A program made the translations under genes and the position numbers. From positions 15,296 to 24,252 of the forward strand of contig MKSH01000111.1 in NCBI GenBank assembly GCA_001898095.1: a stretch of DNA of 8,957 nt, in the 5' to 3' direction. The DNA is from Solirubrobacterales bacterium 70-9. GTDB taxonomy: Bacteria > Actinomycetota > Thermoleophilia > Solirubrobacterales > 70-9. Positions 1 to 7,005 of the stretch are shown one piece after another (positions within the stretch are counted from its first letter, which is position 1; each line of letters opens with the position of its first letter). The notes under the pieces were generated by a model. The model was not told the DNA's origin. It worked only from the letters and a program-made list of their open reading frames with translations, and ran no database searches.

Positions 1-115
1 AAAGCGCGGTGACCAGGCCGCCGCCGCCGCGGCGCACGGTGCGGTCGCCGTTTTCGTCGCGCTCGAATTGGGCGGGACCCCGGTTCGAGACGATGATCAG
101 CGGCGAGTCGGGCAC
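1..115 (-). CDS. GT20 trehalose-6-phosphate synthase-like protein, N-terminal fragment
   Basis: This is the first 38 codons of a gene that runs off the left edge of the window. Read from a GTG at 113-115, the product begins VPDSPLIIVSNRGPAQFERD and continues into RRGGGGLVTAL. The VSNRGP segment and the Gly-rich stretch before LVTAL are the hallmark N-terminus of glycosyltransferase family 20 (OtsA-like trehalose-6-phosphate synthases), where the Gly-rich loop contacts the nucleotide-sugar donor. GT20 enzymes transfer glucose from UDP- or ADP-glucose to glucose-6-phosphate. The start is chosen because family members begin a few residues before this motif and no ATG is found upstream in frame; a ribosome binding site is not obvious. 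It lies 52 nt downstream of the TreT-like gene on the same strand, suggesting a trehalose locus. The rest of the catalytic domain is outside the window, so substrate specificity cannot be judged. Confidence 0.82.
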   Translation of the reverse strand, partial: MPDSPLIIVSNRGPAQFERDENGDRTVRRGGGGLVTAL

Positions 116-148
116 GCCGCGAAGGTTACGTGAGGGGGAAGCCCTCAG

Positions 149-166
149 GTGACGAACCGAAGCAGG
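149..166 (-). promoter_or_regulatory. Shared 18-nt upstream motif, copy 1 (before GT20 gene)
   Basis: On the minus strand this reads CCTGCTTCGGTTCGTCAC. It matches 16 of 18 positions of the sequence at 1462-1479, and the 12-mer TCGGTTCGTCAC is identical. It lies 33 nt upstream of the GT20 GTG start and just after the TreT stop. Sharing between the two trehalose-related genes suggests an operator or a promoter -35 region, but no clear -10 box was found at fixed spacing, so the role is inferred. Confidence 0.3.
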
Positions 167-167
167 C

Positions 168-1409
168 TCAGGTGTCGAGCCGGGTGAGCAGGTCCAGCCA
201 GTCGCGCAGGAGGCGCGGCGAGAGGAACTCGCGGCGGGCGTGCTCCTTGCCTTCGCGGCCGAGCTGTTTGCCCAGCCCCGGGTCCTGCAGGATCTCGAGG
301 CTGCGCTCCGCGCACTCCTCGGCGGAATTCACCAGGAAGCCGGAGACGCCGTCCTCGATCTGCAACGGAATGCCGCCGACGTTGCCGCCGATCGTCGGCC
401 GTCCCTTCCACAGGGCCTCGGTCACGGTCAGCCCGAAGCCCTCGCGGATCGACTTCTGCAGGCAGACGTCGGACTGCGACTGGAAGGCGTTGACCTCGAT
501 CGCGCCGACGTTGTTGAGGTTGCTGAGGATCTTGATGTCGGGATCGTTGTCCGCGTATTCGTACGTTTTCTGGAAGTACTCGCGGCCCTCGGGGTCGTCG
601 GTGGCCATCGAGCCCACCATCGCCAGCTGCGCGTCCGGCACCTTCCCGGTGACCTGGCGGTAGGCGTCGATCACGCCGATCGGGTCCTTCCACGGGTCGA
701 AGCGGCTGACCTGGGTGATCAGCGGCCGCGCCGGGTCGATCCCGAACTGCTGGCAGATGAAGGCCGCGTCCTCACGCGAGAAGGCCATGTTCTTCGGCGA
801 GAGCGGGTCGATCGCCGGCGGGACGATGTTCACCGCGTCGCGATGGGCGCCCATGCCCTTCGGCACGTACTGGTCCATGTGCCAGACGCTCGCGTCGTAC
901 TCTTCGATCATCGGCAGCAGGCGCTCGATCGGCGCCGGGTTCGGCGTCGAGAGGTCGATGTGGCAGCGCCAGATCCAGTTCTTGCCCTGGTCGTGGGCGC
1001 CGCGCCGCAGGCCGATCGGCTGCGGGTCGTGGACGATGATCGCGTCCCACTCGCCCTGCAGCCCGTCGGCGTTCACTTTGTTGATCTCGTCGAAGATCTT
1101 CCACTGCTCGTCGGAGAGCGTCTCGGGCGCCCCCTGCAGCGAGTTGTGGAGGAGCTTCGTCGCGTTGAAGAACTCGTCGACGCCGAAGATCACGTGCCAG
1201 TGGGCGTCGAGGCCGATGTCGCGCATCAGCGGCACGATCGTGTAGAGGATCTCCGACACCCCGCCGCCGAAAGCCGTGGCGCTGACGTGCAGGACCCGTT
1301 TGCCTTTCAGCGGCTCCGCGAGCTCGCGGATGCGGTCCATCGTCTCCTTGCCGACGATGCTGCCGTAGTCGGCGAGCGACTTCTGTCCTATGGCGACTTC
1401 CTGGAGCAA
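168..1409 (-). CDS. treT: Trehalose synthase TreT-like glycosyltransferase (GT4)
   Basis: This 413-residue protein resembles trehalose glycosyltransferring synthase TreT, which reversibly joins a nucleoside-diphosphate-glucose and free glucose into trehalose in the cytoplasm. It has a GT-B fold. The N-terminal Rossmann half carries VLHVSATAFGGGVSEIL (39-55), HDPQP (127-131) and WIWRCHIDLS (145-154), all typical of TreT. The C-terminal half carries PPAIDPLSPKN (197-207), the donor-site segment VSRFDPWKDP (Arg236, Lys241) and the EX7E motif EGFGLTVTE (Glu323 and Glu331). Length matches the family (about 410). The start is a TTG at 1407-1409; no ATG or GTG is available in frame upstream before a stop, and the N-terminal SLADYGSIVG segment fits where family members begin. 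HtrA lies 94 nt upstream on the same strand; a GT20 gene follows 52 nt downstream. Trehalose suggests desiccation or osmotic tolerance. The family call is strong; the preferred donor (UDP or ADP-glucose) and direction are not visible. Confidence 0.9.
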   Translation of the reverse strand: MLQEVAIGQKSLADYGSIVGKETMDRIRELAEPLKGKRVLHVSATAFGGGVSEILYTIVPLMRDIGLDAHWHVIFGVDEFFNATKLLHNSLQGAPETLSDEQWKIFDEINKVNADGLQGEWDAIIVHDPQPIGLRRGAHDQGKNWIWRCHIDLSTPNPAPIERLLPMIEEYDASVWHMDQYVPKGMGAHRDAVNIVPPAIDPLSPKNMAFSREDAAFICQQFGIDPARPLITQVSRFDPWKDPIGVIDAYRQVTGKVPDAQLAMVGSMATDDPEGREYFQKTYEYADNDPDIKILSNLNNVGAIEVNAFQSQSDVCLQKSIREGFGLTVTEALWKGRPTIGGNVGGIPLQIEDGVSGFLVNSAEECAERSLEILQDPGLGKQLGREGKEHARREFLSPRLLRDWLDLLTRLDT

Positions 1410-1461
1410 GGCCGGAGTTCTACTAACCGAGGCGGCCGGGTTGTATGCGTAATTCGGCTAT

Positions 1462-1479
1462 GTGACGAACCGACGCAAG
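1462..1479 (-). promoter_or_regulatory. Shared 18-nt upstream motif, copy 2 (before TreT gene)
   Basis: On the minus strand this reads CTTGCGTCGGTTCGTCAC, 16/18 identical to the copy at 149-166. It sits 52 nt before the TreT TTG start, in the 94-nt gap after HtrA. Downstream of TTCGTC, after about 17-18 nt, there is an ATACAAC stretch that could act as a -10 box. This would allow TreT its own promoter, but the match is weak and the assignment is an inference. Confidence 0.3.
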
Positions 1480-1503
1480 AAACCGTCGATTAGATCGTCG
1501 AAC

Positions 1504-2790
1504 CTATTCCGGTTCGATCTGGTCGGGACGCTTGCCCAGGGTGACCTCGATGTCCTGCCGCTTACCGTCACGGAGGATCGTCACCTTCACCTTTTCGCCC
1601 GGCACTTTTTCGTCGATCACCTTGATCAAGGAGTCGGGCTGGGTCACTTCCTGGCCGTCGACTTCGACGATCACGTCGCCGCCGGTTTCGTATTCGGCAG
1701 CCTGGAAGCGGATCGTCCCGTTGCCGCCGCGAAGCCCCGCTTTCGCCGCCGGGCCGCCGGGGACGACGTTGGCGATCAGGGCGCCGAATTCGGTGTCGAG
1801 CCCGAGCTTCTGCGCCAGCTGCGGATAGAGCGGCTGGGTCGAGACACCGATGTAGGCGTATTCCGCGTGTCCGTTTTCACGAAGCTGTTCGACCGAGTGC
1901 TCGATCAGCGAGATCGGTACGGCGAAGCCGACCCCGTCGTTGGCCCCCGAGTTGGTCTCGATCTGCTGGTTGATCCCGACCACCTTCGCGTCTTCTTCGA
2001 GCAGCGGGCCGCCGGAGTTACCGGGGTTGATCGAGGCGTCGGTTTGGATCGCGCCCTCGATCTGGAACTGGGTCAGCGATTTTACCGAGCGGTCGGTCGC
2101 CGAGACGACCCCGACCGAGAGCGAGCGCTGCTCGCCGAACGGGCTGCCGATCGCCGCCACCGGCTGGCCCACCACCAACGCCTTGTCGTCGCCGAGCGGC
2201 AGCGGGTGGAGCGGGAAGCCTTCTGGTTCGACCTTCAGCAGGGCGACGTCGGCGAACGGGTCGAAGCCGACGATCTGCGCTTCCAGCACGTTGCGGTTCT
2301 CGAATTCGACGAAGACTTCGGAGGCCGGCTTGCGGGTTCCGCTCGATTCGTCGGTGACCACGTGCGCGTTGGTGACGATTTCGCCGTTCGAGTCGAGGAC
2401 GAAGCCGGAGCCCTCGGCGCCACCGGCGCTGCCGAAGATGGAGCGGATCGTCACCACGCCGGGCACCGCCTCTTCGTAGATGCGGGCGGCATTGAAGCCG
2501 GGGGAGGAGGCCTCGACTGCGACTTCGGGGAGTTCTTCGGTCGATTCGCCTGCTTCGCCCGAGCTCCCGCTTTCGGCGGCCGACCCGGTCTGCGCTTCGC
2601 CCGAGCCGGTCTGCGCTTCGCCCGACCCGGTCTGCACTTCGGTCTTGTCCTTGAAGATCACGGTCGAGCTGCCGCTGCCGCAGCCGGCCAGCAGGGCGAG
2701 GGCGAGCGCCGCGGCCAGCAGCAGGAGCGCCGCGGTCGCCGCGCGGCGGGCGCCTGAAGCACCCCGTCCCTGCGGCCTTCCGATGCTCAC
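1504..2790 (-). CDS. HtrA/DegP-family serine protease with PDZ domain, predicted lipoprotein
   Basis: This 428-residue protein is an HtrA-type trypsin-like protease or chaperone that degrades or refolds damaged proteins outside the cytoplasmic membrane. A signal peptide with an Arg pair (15-16), a hydrophobic core (about 17-35) and the lipobox LLAGC (Cys37) predicts lipid anchoring at the outer face of the membrane. A low-complexity Gly/Ser/Glu-rich linker (38-90) contains a seven-residue tandem repeat. The protease domain (about 100-300) has the complete catalytic triad: His143 in TNAHVVT, Asp181 in FADVALL, Ser259 in PGNSGGPL. One PDZ domain follows (about 310-418), so the layout is protease-PDZ as in actinobacterial PepD/HtrA. 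The GTG start at 2788-2790 overlaps the kinase stop in the tetranucleotide GTGA, which implies translational coupling. Together with the upstream regulator and kinase it resembles mycobacterial mprA-mprB-pepD. A lipid anchor rather than a transmembrane helix is a noticeable difference from that model. Confidence 0.93.
   Translation of the reverse strand: MSIGRPQGRGASGARRAATAALLLLAAALALALLAGCGSGSSTVIFKDKTEVQTGSGEAQTGSGEAQTGSAAESGSSGEAGESTEELPEVAVEASSPGFNAARIYEEAVPGVVTIRSIFGSAGGAEGSGFVLDSNGEIVTNAHVVTDESSGTRKPASEVFVEFENRNVLEAQIVGFDPFADVALLKVEPEGFPLHPLPLGDDKALVVGQPVAAIGSPFGEQRSLSVGVVSATDRSVKSLTQFQIEGAIQTDASINPGNSGGPLLEEDAKVVGINQQIETNSGANDGVGFAVPISLIEHSVEQLRENGHAEYAYIGVSTQPLYPQLAQKLGLDTEFGALIANVVPGGPAAKAGLRGGNGTIRFQAAEYETGGDVIVEVDGQEVTQPDSLIKVIDEKVPGEKVKVTILRDGKRQDIEVTLGKRPDQIEPE
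2582..2642 (-). repeat. 21-nt tandem repeat in the HtrA linker
   Basis: About three copies of a 21-nt unit occur in frame. On the plus strand, units start at 2582, 2603 and 2624; the first two differ at one base and the third is slightly diverged and incomplete. The encoded repeat is QTGSGEA in the linker between the lipobox cysteine and the protease domain. Its length is a whole number of codons, so copy-number changes would alter tether length without breaking the reading frame. Confidence 0.85.
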
Positions 2791-3863
2791 TGCGGGGCCT
2801 TGACCAAGGGGCGCGCGGGCGCCGGGGCCGCGGTCGGGCGGGCCTGTGGCAGCTCCAGCGTGAAGGCGGTGAAGCGGCGGCTGGAGCTGATCGTGATCCG
2901 GCCGTCCATCCGCTGCGCGAGCTCGGTCGCGATCGCCAGCCCCAGCCCGGAGCCGCCCGAGGAGTCGCCGGTGTAGAAGCGCTCGAAGATCCGTCCCTGT
3001 ACCCGCTGCGGGATGCCGGGACCCTGGTCGGAGACGATCAGCTCGGCGCGGCGGCGGTTGGAGGAGTTGGCGGTCACGGCGATTTCGGTGCCCTCGGGGG
3101 TGTGGGTGAGGGCGTTGTCGAGCAGGATACGAATGATCTGTCTGACCCGTTCACGGTCGGCCAGCGCCAACACCGGCCGCTCGGCGGTGCGCAGCTGCAG
3201 GCGCGATCCGTGCGCCTCGGCGCGGGGGCCGAACTCGCGGGCCGCCTCGCGGGCCAGGTCGCCGAGGTCGACGCTGCCGGCGCTCATCACCATCGCCCCG
3301 GCGTCGAGCTGGGAGAGGTCGAGCAGGTCGGTCGCCAGCTTGGTCAGGCGCTCGATCTGCTGACGCATGGTGCGCACGAACTCTTCCCGCTCGGCCGGGC
3401 TCGGGTCCTCTTCTTCGAGCAGCTCGACGAAGCCGCCGAGGCTGAAGATCGGCGTGCGCAGCTCGTGGGAGGCATTGGCGATGAACTGTTTGCGGGCGAT
3501 GTCGAGCTCGGCGAGGCGCCGCTGCATCTCGTTGAAGGTGCGGGCCACCGGCGCCAGCTGGCCGACCGAGGCGACCGGGATCGTCGTCTCGAAGTTTCCG
3601 TCGGCGACTTTGCGCGCGGCCTGCTGCAGGCGGCGCACGTTGGACGCGGCAACCGTCGCGTAGTACCAGCCGATCGCCAGGGCGATCCCGGCGGCGATCA
3701 GCCCGCCGACGACGATCTGGGTTTTGACCTGGCCGAGGCCGGAGGCGGCGCCGCCGATCGCGACCACATATATGTAGACGATCGCGACGGTGCCGAGGCA
3801 GATGCCGACCGCGGTGAGGGCGATGCGCCCGCCGAACCGGCTCGGTCGCAGGCGCCGCAGCAT
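2787..3863 (-). CDS. Sensor histidine kinase, short-loop membrane type
   Basis: This 358-residue protein is a two-component sensor kinase, partner of the regulator immediately upstream. Two transmembrane segments (about 14-38 and 49-70) are separated by only about ten residues (GGAASGLGQVK), so there is almost no extracytoplasmic sensor domain; signals are probably read in the membrane or through another protein. A HAMP linker (about 70-122) leads to the HisKA domain with the phospho-acceptor His133 in ASHELRTPI. The catalytic ATPase domain has the N box DNALTHT (Asn250), the G1 box DQGPGIP (279-285), the F box RIFERFY and the G2 box GGSGLGLAI. All key residues are present, so it should be active. 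The C-terminus is a Pro/Ala-rich tail (about 340-358). The ATG at 3861-3863 directly follows the regulator's TAG, and the TGA overlaps the HtrA start. The operon context suggests envelope-stress sensing; the stimulus is unknown. Confidence 0.93.
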   Translation of the reverse strand: MLRRLRPSRFGGRIALTAVGICLGTVAIVYIYVVAIGGAASGLGQVKTQIVVGGLIAAGIALAIGWYYATVAASNVRRLQQAARKVADGNFETTIPVASVGQLAPVARTFNEMQRRLAELDIARKQFIANASHELRTPIFSLGGFVELLEEEDPSPAEREEFVRTMRQQIERLTKLATDLLDLSQLDAGAMVMSAGSVDLGDLAREAAREFGPRAEAHGSRLQLRTAERPVLALADRERVRQIIRILLDNALTHTPEGTEIAVTANSSNRRRAELIVSDQGPGIPQRVQGRIFERFYTGDSSGGSGLGLAIATELAQRMDGRITISSSRRFTAFTLELPQARPTAAPAPARPLVKAPQ

Positions 3864-4568
<705 letters not shown>

Positions 4569-4625
4569 AGTTAGAAGGGTAATCCGCCGTGCAACGCGAA
4601 CGTACCTGGTGTCCTCTTGAATCGA

Positions 4626-4639
4626 CGGACGCACGTCCG
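4626..4639. promoter_or_regulatory. Short dyad in the RR / FlgM-like divergent region
   Basis: CGGAC-GCAC-GTCCG forms a perfect 5-bp dyad around 4 nt. A second perfect palindrome, CACATGTG, lies at 4654-4661. Both are in the gap between the divergently read response regulator and FlgM-like ORF, where autoregulation by the OmpR-type regulator would be expected. OmpR-family sites are more often direct repeats, so the assignment is weak and based on position and symmetry only. Confidence 0.2.
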
Positions 4640-4675
4640 GACCACAGCTTGGACACATGTGCGACTACCCGAAAC

Positions 4676-4702
4676 TAAGGATCTAACTGGGCGGGCCGAT
4701 AA
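4676..4702 (+). promoter_or_regulatory. Sigma-28 (FliA)-like promoter
   Basis: TAAG at 4676-4679, then exactly 15 nt, then GCCGATAA at 4695-4702. The flagellar sigma-28 consensus is TAAA-N15-GCCGATAA, so 11 of 12 conserved bases match with the right spacing. The expected transcription start, 7-9 nt after the -10 element, falls at about 4709-4711, on the ATG at 4711 of the FlgM-like ORF. That would give a leaderless mRNA, a mode common in actinobacteria. The match is visible in the sequence; activity and the presence of sigma-28 in this organism are inferred. Confidence 0.55.
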
Positions 4703-4710
4703 TGAACTCG

Positions 4711-4887
4711 ATGAAGGCAACGGAACTGAAGAACCTCGTCGACTCCGGCAGCTACAAGCCGGATCCGTCGCGCGTCGCGACCGCGATGCTGCGGCGGCGC
4801 GGCGTCCGCGAGCTGCTTATCGGCGCTGCGGCCGGCGCAGCTGATCGTAGCCACGGGTCGGCGCAGCTCCGCCACCGGGCAGCCTGA
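4711..4887 (+). CDS. Small FlgM-like (anti-sigma-28) protein, putative
   Basis: This is a 58-residue ORF beginning [20 protein letters not shown]. The segment [22 protein letters not shown] (about residues 5-26) follows the FlgM C-terminal pattern of hydrophobic helix, then G-x-Y-x-x-D, then x-x-V-A-x-x-M-L, the part that binds the flagellar sigma factor. FlgM holds sigma-28 inactive until the flagellar hook is finished. An in-frame ATG nine bases earlier (4702) overlaps the promoter -10 element, so 4711 is preferred, with a leaderless transcript. The conserved-looking part ends near [11 protein letters not shown]; the last 20 residues are antisense to the 3' end of thiL and look like incidental coding, so the tail may be poorly conserved. 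No other flagellar genes are in the window. It is shorter than typical FlgM (about 90-100 residues). It could instead be a FlgM-domain protein of other function or a non-coding frame. Confidence 0.5.
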   Translation: MKATELKNLVDSGSYKPDPSRVATAMLRRRGVRELLIGAAAGAADRSHGSAQLRHRAA

Positions 4888-5890
4888 CTTCCGCGCGCAC
4901 CCGCGCGCCATCGGCAGCTTCTACTTTCCCGATCACCGACAGCGGCGTGCCGGTCGCGGCGACTGCCTCGCGCGCGGCATCGACGGCCTCGGGCGGGAGC
5001 GCGGCCAGCAGCTCGTAGTCCTCGCCGCCGGAGATCGCGAGCTCGAGCGCTTCGCGGCCCGCGGCGCCGGCGACCGCCTCGACGCCGGGGGCGAGCGGTA
5101 AGGCGGTGGAGTCGATGACGAGCAGCGCGCCGCTCGCCGCGGCGACGTGACCGGCGTCGGCGGCGAGCCCGTCGGAGATGTCGATCATCGCGGTGGCACC
5201 GGCTGCCGCAAGCGCCCGGCTCGCCGCGAAGCGGGGCGTGGGGTCGAGCTGACGGCGGCGGAGGGCGTCGGCGGTCGCGAGGTCGAGCCGTGGACCGGTC
5301 GCGCGTTCGGCCCGCGGGTCGCCGCCCGGCACCGGGTCGGCGCCTCCGAAGGCGGCGGCGGTCAGCCCCGTGTCTTCCAGCAGCAGCAATCCGGCCGCGG
5401 CGCCGCCCAGCTCCCCGGTCACCACCAGCACGTCGCCCGGGCGGGCGCCGCCGCGGGTGACGAAGTCCTCGGGACGGGGGGCGTGGCCGACCACGGTCAC
5501 CGCCACGGTCAGTGCGGGGGCGCGGGAGAGGTCGCCGCCGGCGAGCGTCGTCCCGGTCTCCCGCGCGACCGCCGCCAGGCCCTCGCCCACCTCCAGCAGC
5601 TCGTCCTCGTCCATCCCCTCCGGTACGCCGAGCACGACGTAGGCCTCGCCCGGTTCCGCCCCCATCGCCGCCAGGTCGGAAAGCGCGGTCGAGAGCGCCT
5701 TGCGGCCGATCTGGCGCAGCGAAGCGGTCTCGCGGCGGAGGTGCACGCCCTCGACCAGCGCGTCGACCGAGGTCGCGGTGGCCCCGCCGGGCACGGTGAC
5801 CGCGGCGTCGTCGCCGCTGCCGAGGTGCACCCGCGGGCCCGGCTCCGGCAGCCGCTCACGCAGCGCCGCCAGCAGCTCGAACTCACCCAT
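4817..5890 (-). CDS. thiL: Thiamine-monophosphate kinase
   Basis: ThiL phosphorylates thiamine monophosphate with ATP to thiamine diphosphate, the last step of cofactor synthesis, in the cytoplasm. The 357-residue protein belongs to the PurM/AIR-synthase-related superfamily. The N-terminal half has [10 protein letters not shown] (start typical of ThiL), GSGDDAAV (24-31) with the paired Asp residues that bind Mg-ATP, and [10 protein letters not shown] (42-51), close to the usual [19 protein letters not shown] (117-125) follows. The C-terminal half has DISDGLAAD (237-245) and GGEDYELL (288-295), both family signatures. An Ala/Gly-rich insert at about 173-200 is slightly longer than usual. The ATG at 5888-5890 is chosen because it matches the conserved N-terminus; the frame is open further upstream but with no family-like sequence. 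No TPP riboswitch was recognised upstream. The 3' end overlaps the FlgM-like ORF tail to tail by 71 nt, and the gene diverges from the flippase-like gene. Confidence 0.92.
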   Translation of the reverse strand: MGEFELLAALRERLPEPGPRVHLGSGDDAAVTVPGGATATSVDALVEGVHLRRETASLRQIGRKALSTALSDLAAMGAEPGEAYVVLGVPEGMDEDELLEVGEGLAAVARETGTTLAGGDLSRAPALTVAVTVVGHAPRPEDFVTRGGARPGDVLVVTGELGGAAAGLLLLEDTGLTAAAFGGADPVPGGDPRAERATGPRLDLATADALRRRQLDPTPRFAASRALAAAGATAMIDISDGLAADAGHVAAASGALLVIDSTALPLAPGVEAVAGAAGREALELAISGGEDYELLAALPPEAVDAAREAVAATGTPLSVIGKVEAADGARVRAEVRLPGGGAAPTRGYDQLRRPQRR

Positions 5891-5946
5891 CGGGTGACTA
5901 TCCCAAACGGCGCCCGCAAGCGACGTTTCTGGCCCGATCTCTATGG
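5891..5946. promoter_or_regulatory. Divergent intergenic region, thiL / flippase-like gene
   Basis: This is a 56-nt gap that must hold the promoter of thiL (minus) and probably of the flippase-like gene (plus). On the plus strand TATGGT at 5942-5947 could be a -10 box, which would place transcription start near the GTG at 5956. No convincing -35 is present for either direction. No thiamine riboswitch elements were recognised. Confidence 0.25.
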
Positions 5947-6978
5947 TTGGGAGGAGTGGCGCGACGGCAACCACTCCTCCATCGGCTGGGAGATGCAGGG
6001 GCCAGTATCGGCACCAAGCCACCCCGCAGCAAGCGGGTGCGCCTTGCGTTGCAGATCGGCCTCGCCGTCGTCGTCTTCGGCTTCCTGGTCCTCACCGTCA
6101 TCAACCAGTGGTCGGAGATCCAGAGCAAGGGCGTGCACTTCGACATCTTCTGGCTGCTGCCGGGACTGGTGCTCCTCGTCTTCTACTTCGCCTTCTCCGC
6201 CTTCGGCTGGGACCTGATCCTGCGCAGCCTCGGCTATCGGATCGGCTTCGGACGGGCGCAGGTCGCCTGGGGCCAGCCGCTCTTGGCGCGTTATGTGCCG
6301 GGCAGCATCCTCTACGTGCTGGGGCGCGTGCTGCTCTCCGAGCGGGCGGGGGTGCCGCGGCGCATCTCGCTCGCCTCGATCGTCTACGAACAGGCGATCT
6401 CCGCCACCTCGGCGGTCGTCGTCGCCGCCTACTTCATCATCAGGCACCCGGACCTCCAGGACGTCCCCGAGCGCTGGGCGGTGCTGCTGCTGATCCCGTT
6501 GGCGGTAGCGATCCTCTCGCCGCAGGTGTTCGGCAAGCTCTCCAAGAAGGTGCTGGGTGCGTTCGGCCGGGACCCGCTGCCGGTGGTCGCGGTGGCGTTC
6601 GGCATCTACAGCGTCGCCCGCGCGATCATCTACATCCCCTACAGCGACATCCTGCTGGTTGGCTCGGCGCAGGCGATCGGGTACTTCGCGGCGCTGGTGA
6701 CGCTGGTCGCGCCGGCCGGGCTCGGGGTGCGCGATGCGGCGTTCGCGTGGGCGGTGAAGGCGGCGCTGCCGAGCCGCAGCTTCGCCGTCGGCTCGTTGAT
6801 CTCGATCGCCGTGCGCGGGGTGATGACGGTCGCCGAATTGATCTACGTGGCGCTGGTCACGGTGGTCGGCCGCCGCCAGGGCTGGACCATCCACACCGGC
6901 ATCCTCCACCCGTCGCCGGAGGAGGCCGAAGCGTCGACCGAGGAAACCGCGGCGGTGCACGCCCCCGAAATCCTCTGA
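5947..6978 (+). CDS. Flippase-like integral membrane protein (LPG synthase TM / UPF0104 family)
   Basis: This is a polytopic membrane protein of up to 343 residues, with about seven or eight hydrophobic segments (for example 34-52, 68-92, 150-166, 177-192, 210-232, 239-257, 280-306). It resembles the membrane domain found in MprF lysylphosphatidylglycerol synthases and in stand-alone AglD-like proteins. Recognisable motifs are [17 protein letters not shown] (114-130), corresponding to the family's KYIPGxxxxVxGR, and [14 protein letters not shown] (255-268), corresponding to PGGLGxRE. There is no C-terminal aminoacyl-transferase domain, so it cannot itself make lysyl-PG; family members are thought to move lipids or lipid-linked sugars across the membrane. 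A hydrophilic Glu-rich tail follows residue 320. The start is uncertain: TTG 5947, GTG 5956 and GTG 6037 (immediately before the first membrane segment) are all in frame. It is convergent with a polytopic glycosyltransferase, and both may serve envelope glycan assembly. Confidence 0.8.
   Translation: MGGVARRQPLLHRLGDAGASIGTKPPRSKRVRLALQIGLAVVVFGFLVLTVINQWSEIQSKGVHFDIFWLLPGLVLLVFYFAFSAFGWDLILRSLGYRIGFGRAQVAWGQPLLARYVPGSILYVLGRVLLSERAGVPRRISLASIVYEQAISATSAVVVAAYFIIRHPDLQDVPERWAVLLLIPLAVAILSPQVFGKLSKKVLGAFGRDPLPVVAVAFGIYSVARAIIYIPYSDILLVGSAQAIGYFAALVTLVAPAGLGVRDAAFAWAVKAALPSRSFAVGSLISIAVRGVMTVAELIYVALVTVVGRRQGWTIHTGILHPSPEEAEASTEETAAVHAPEIL
5950..5980. repeat. Inverted repeat at the 5' end of the flippase-like gene
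   Basis: GGAGGAGTGG (5950-5959) and its exact reverse complement CCACTCCTCC (5971-5980) flank an 11-nt loop, a 10-bp perfect stem. In a plus-strand transcript the left arm contains a Shine-Dalgarno-like GGAGGAG that would be paired by the right arm. If translation starts at TTG 5947 or GTG 5956 the hairpin is in the first codons; if it starts further down, it is in the leader. It may control translation or act as an operator. The function is inferred. Confidence 0.5.
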
Positions 6979-6986
6979 TCCGACGC

Positions 6987-7005
6987 GCCGCGGGGGGAAC
7001 GCGGC
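6987..7005. terminator. Candidate hairpin between convergent genes
   Basis: GCCGCG (6987-6992) and CGCGGC (7000-7005) form a 6-bp all-GC stem with a 7-nt loop in the 26-nt gap between the convergent flippase-like and glycosyltransferase genes, touching the stop codon of the latter. No T-run follows on either strand, so it is at best a weak or U-less bidirectional terminator. Confidence 0.3.

Noticed and set aside
240..1493. Long plus-strand open frame (417 codons) opposite the TreT gene
   Set aside because: It is Arg/Asp/Val-rich with no family resemblance and is fully antisense to a clear TreT gene; long antisense frames are expected in DNA this GC-rich.
1462..2757. Plus-strand open frame of 431 codons opposite HtrA
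   Set aside because: Low-complexity composition with no recognisable motif, while the opposite strand encodes a complete HtrA with an intact catalytic triad.
4569..4658. ATG at 4658 as the response-regulator start
   Set aside because: It would add 30 residues unlike any OmpR-family N-terminus; GTG 4568 gives the normal spacing to the receiver domain.
5891..5990. TPP riboswitch upstream of thiL
   Set aside because: The conserved TPP aptamer segments (CUGAGA and the GAUAAUGCCAGCGUAGGGA-like element) were not found.
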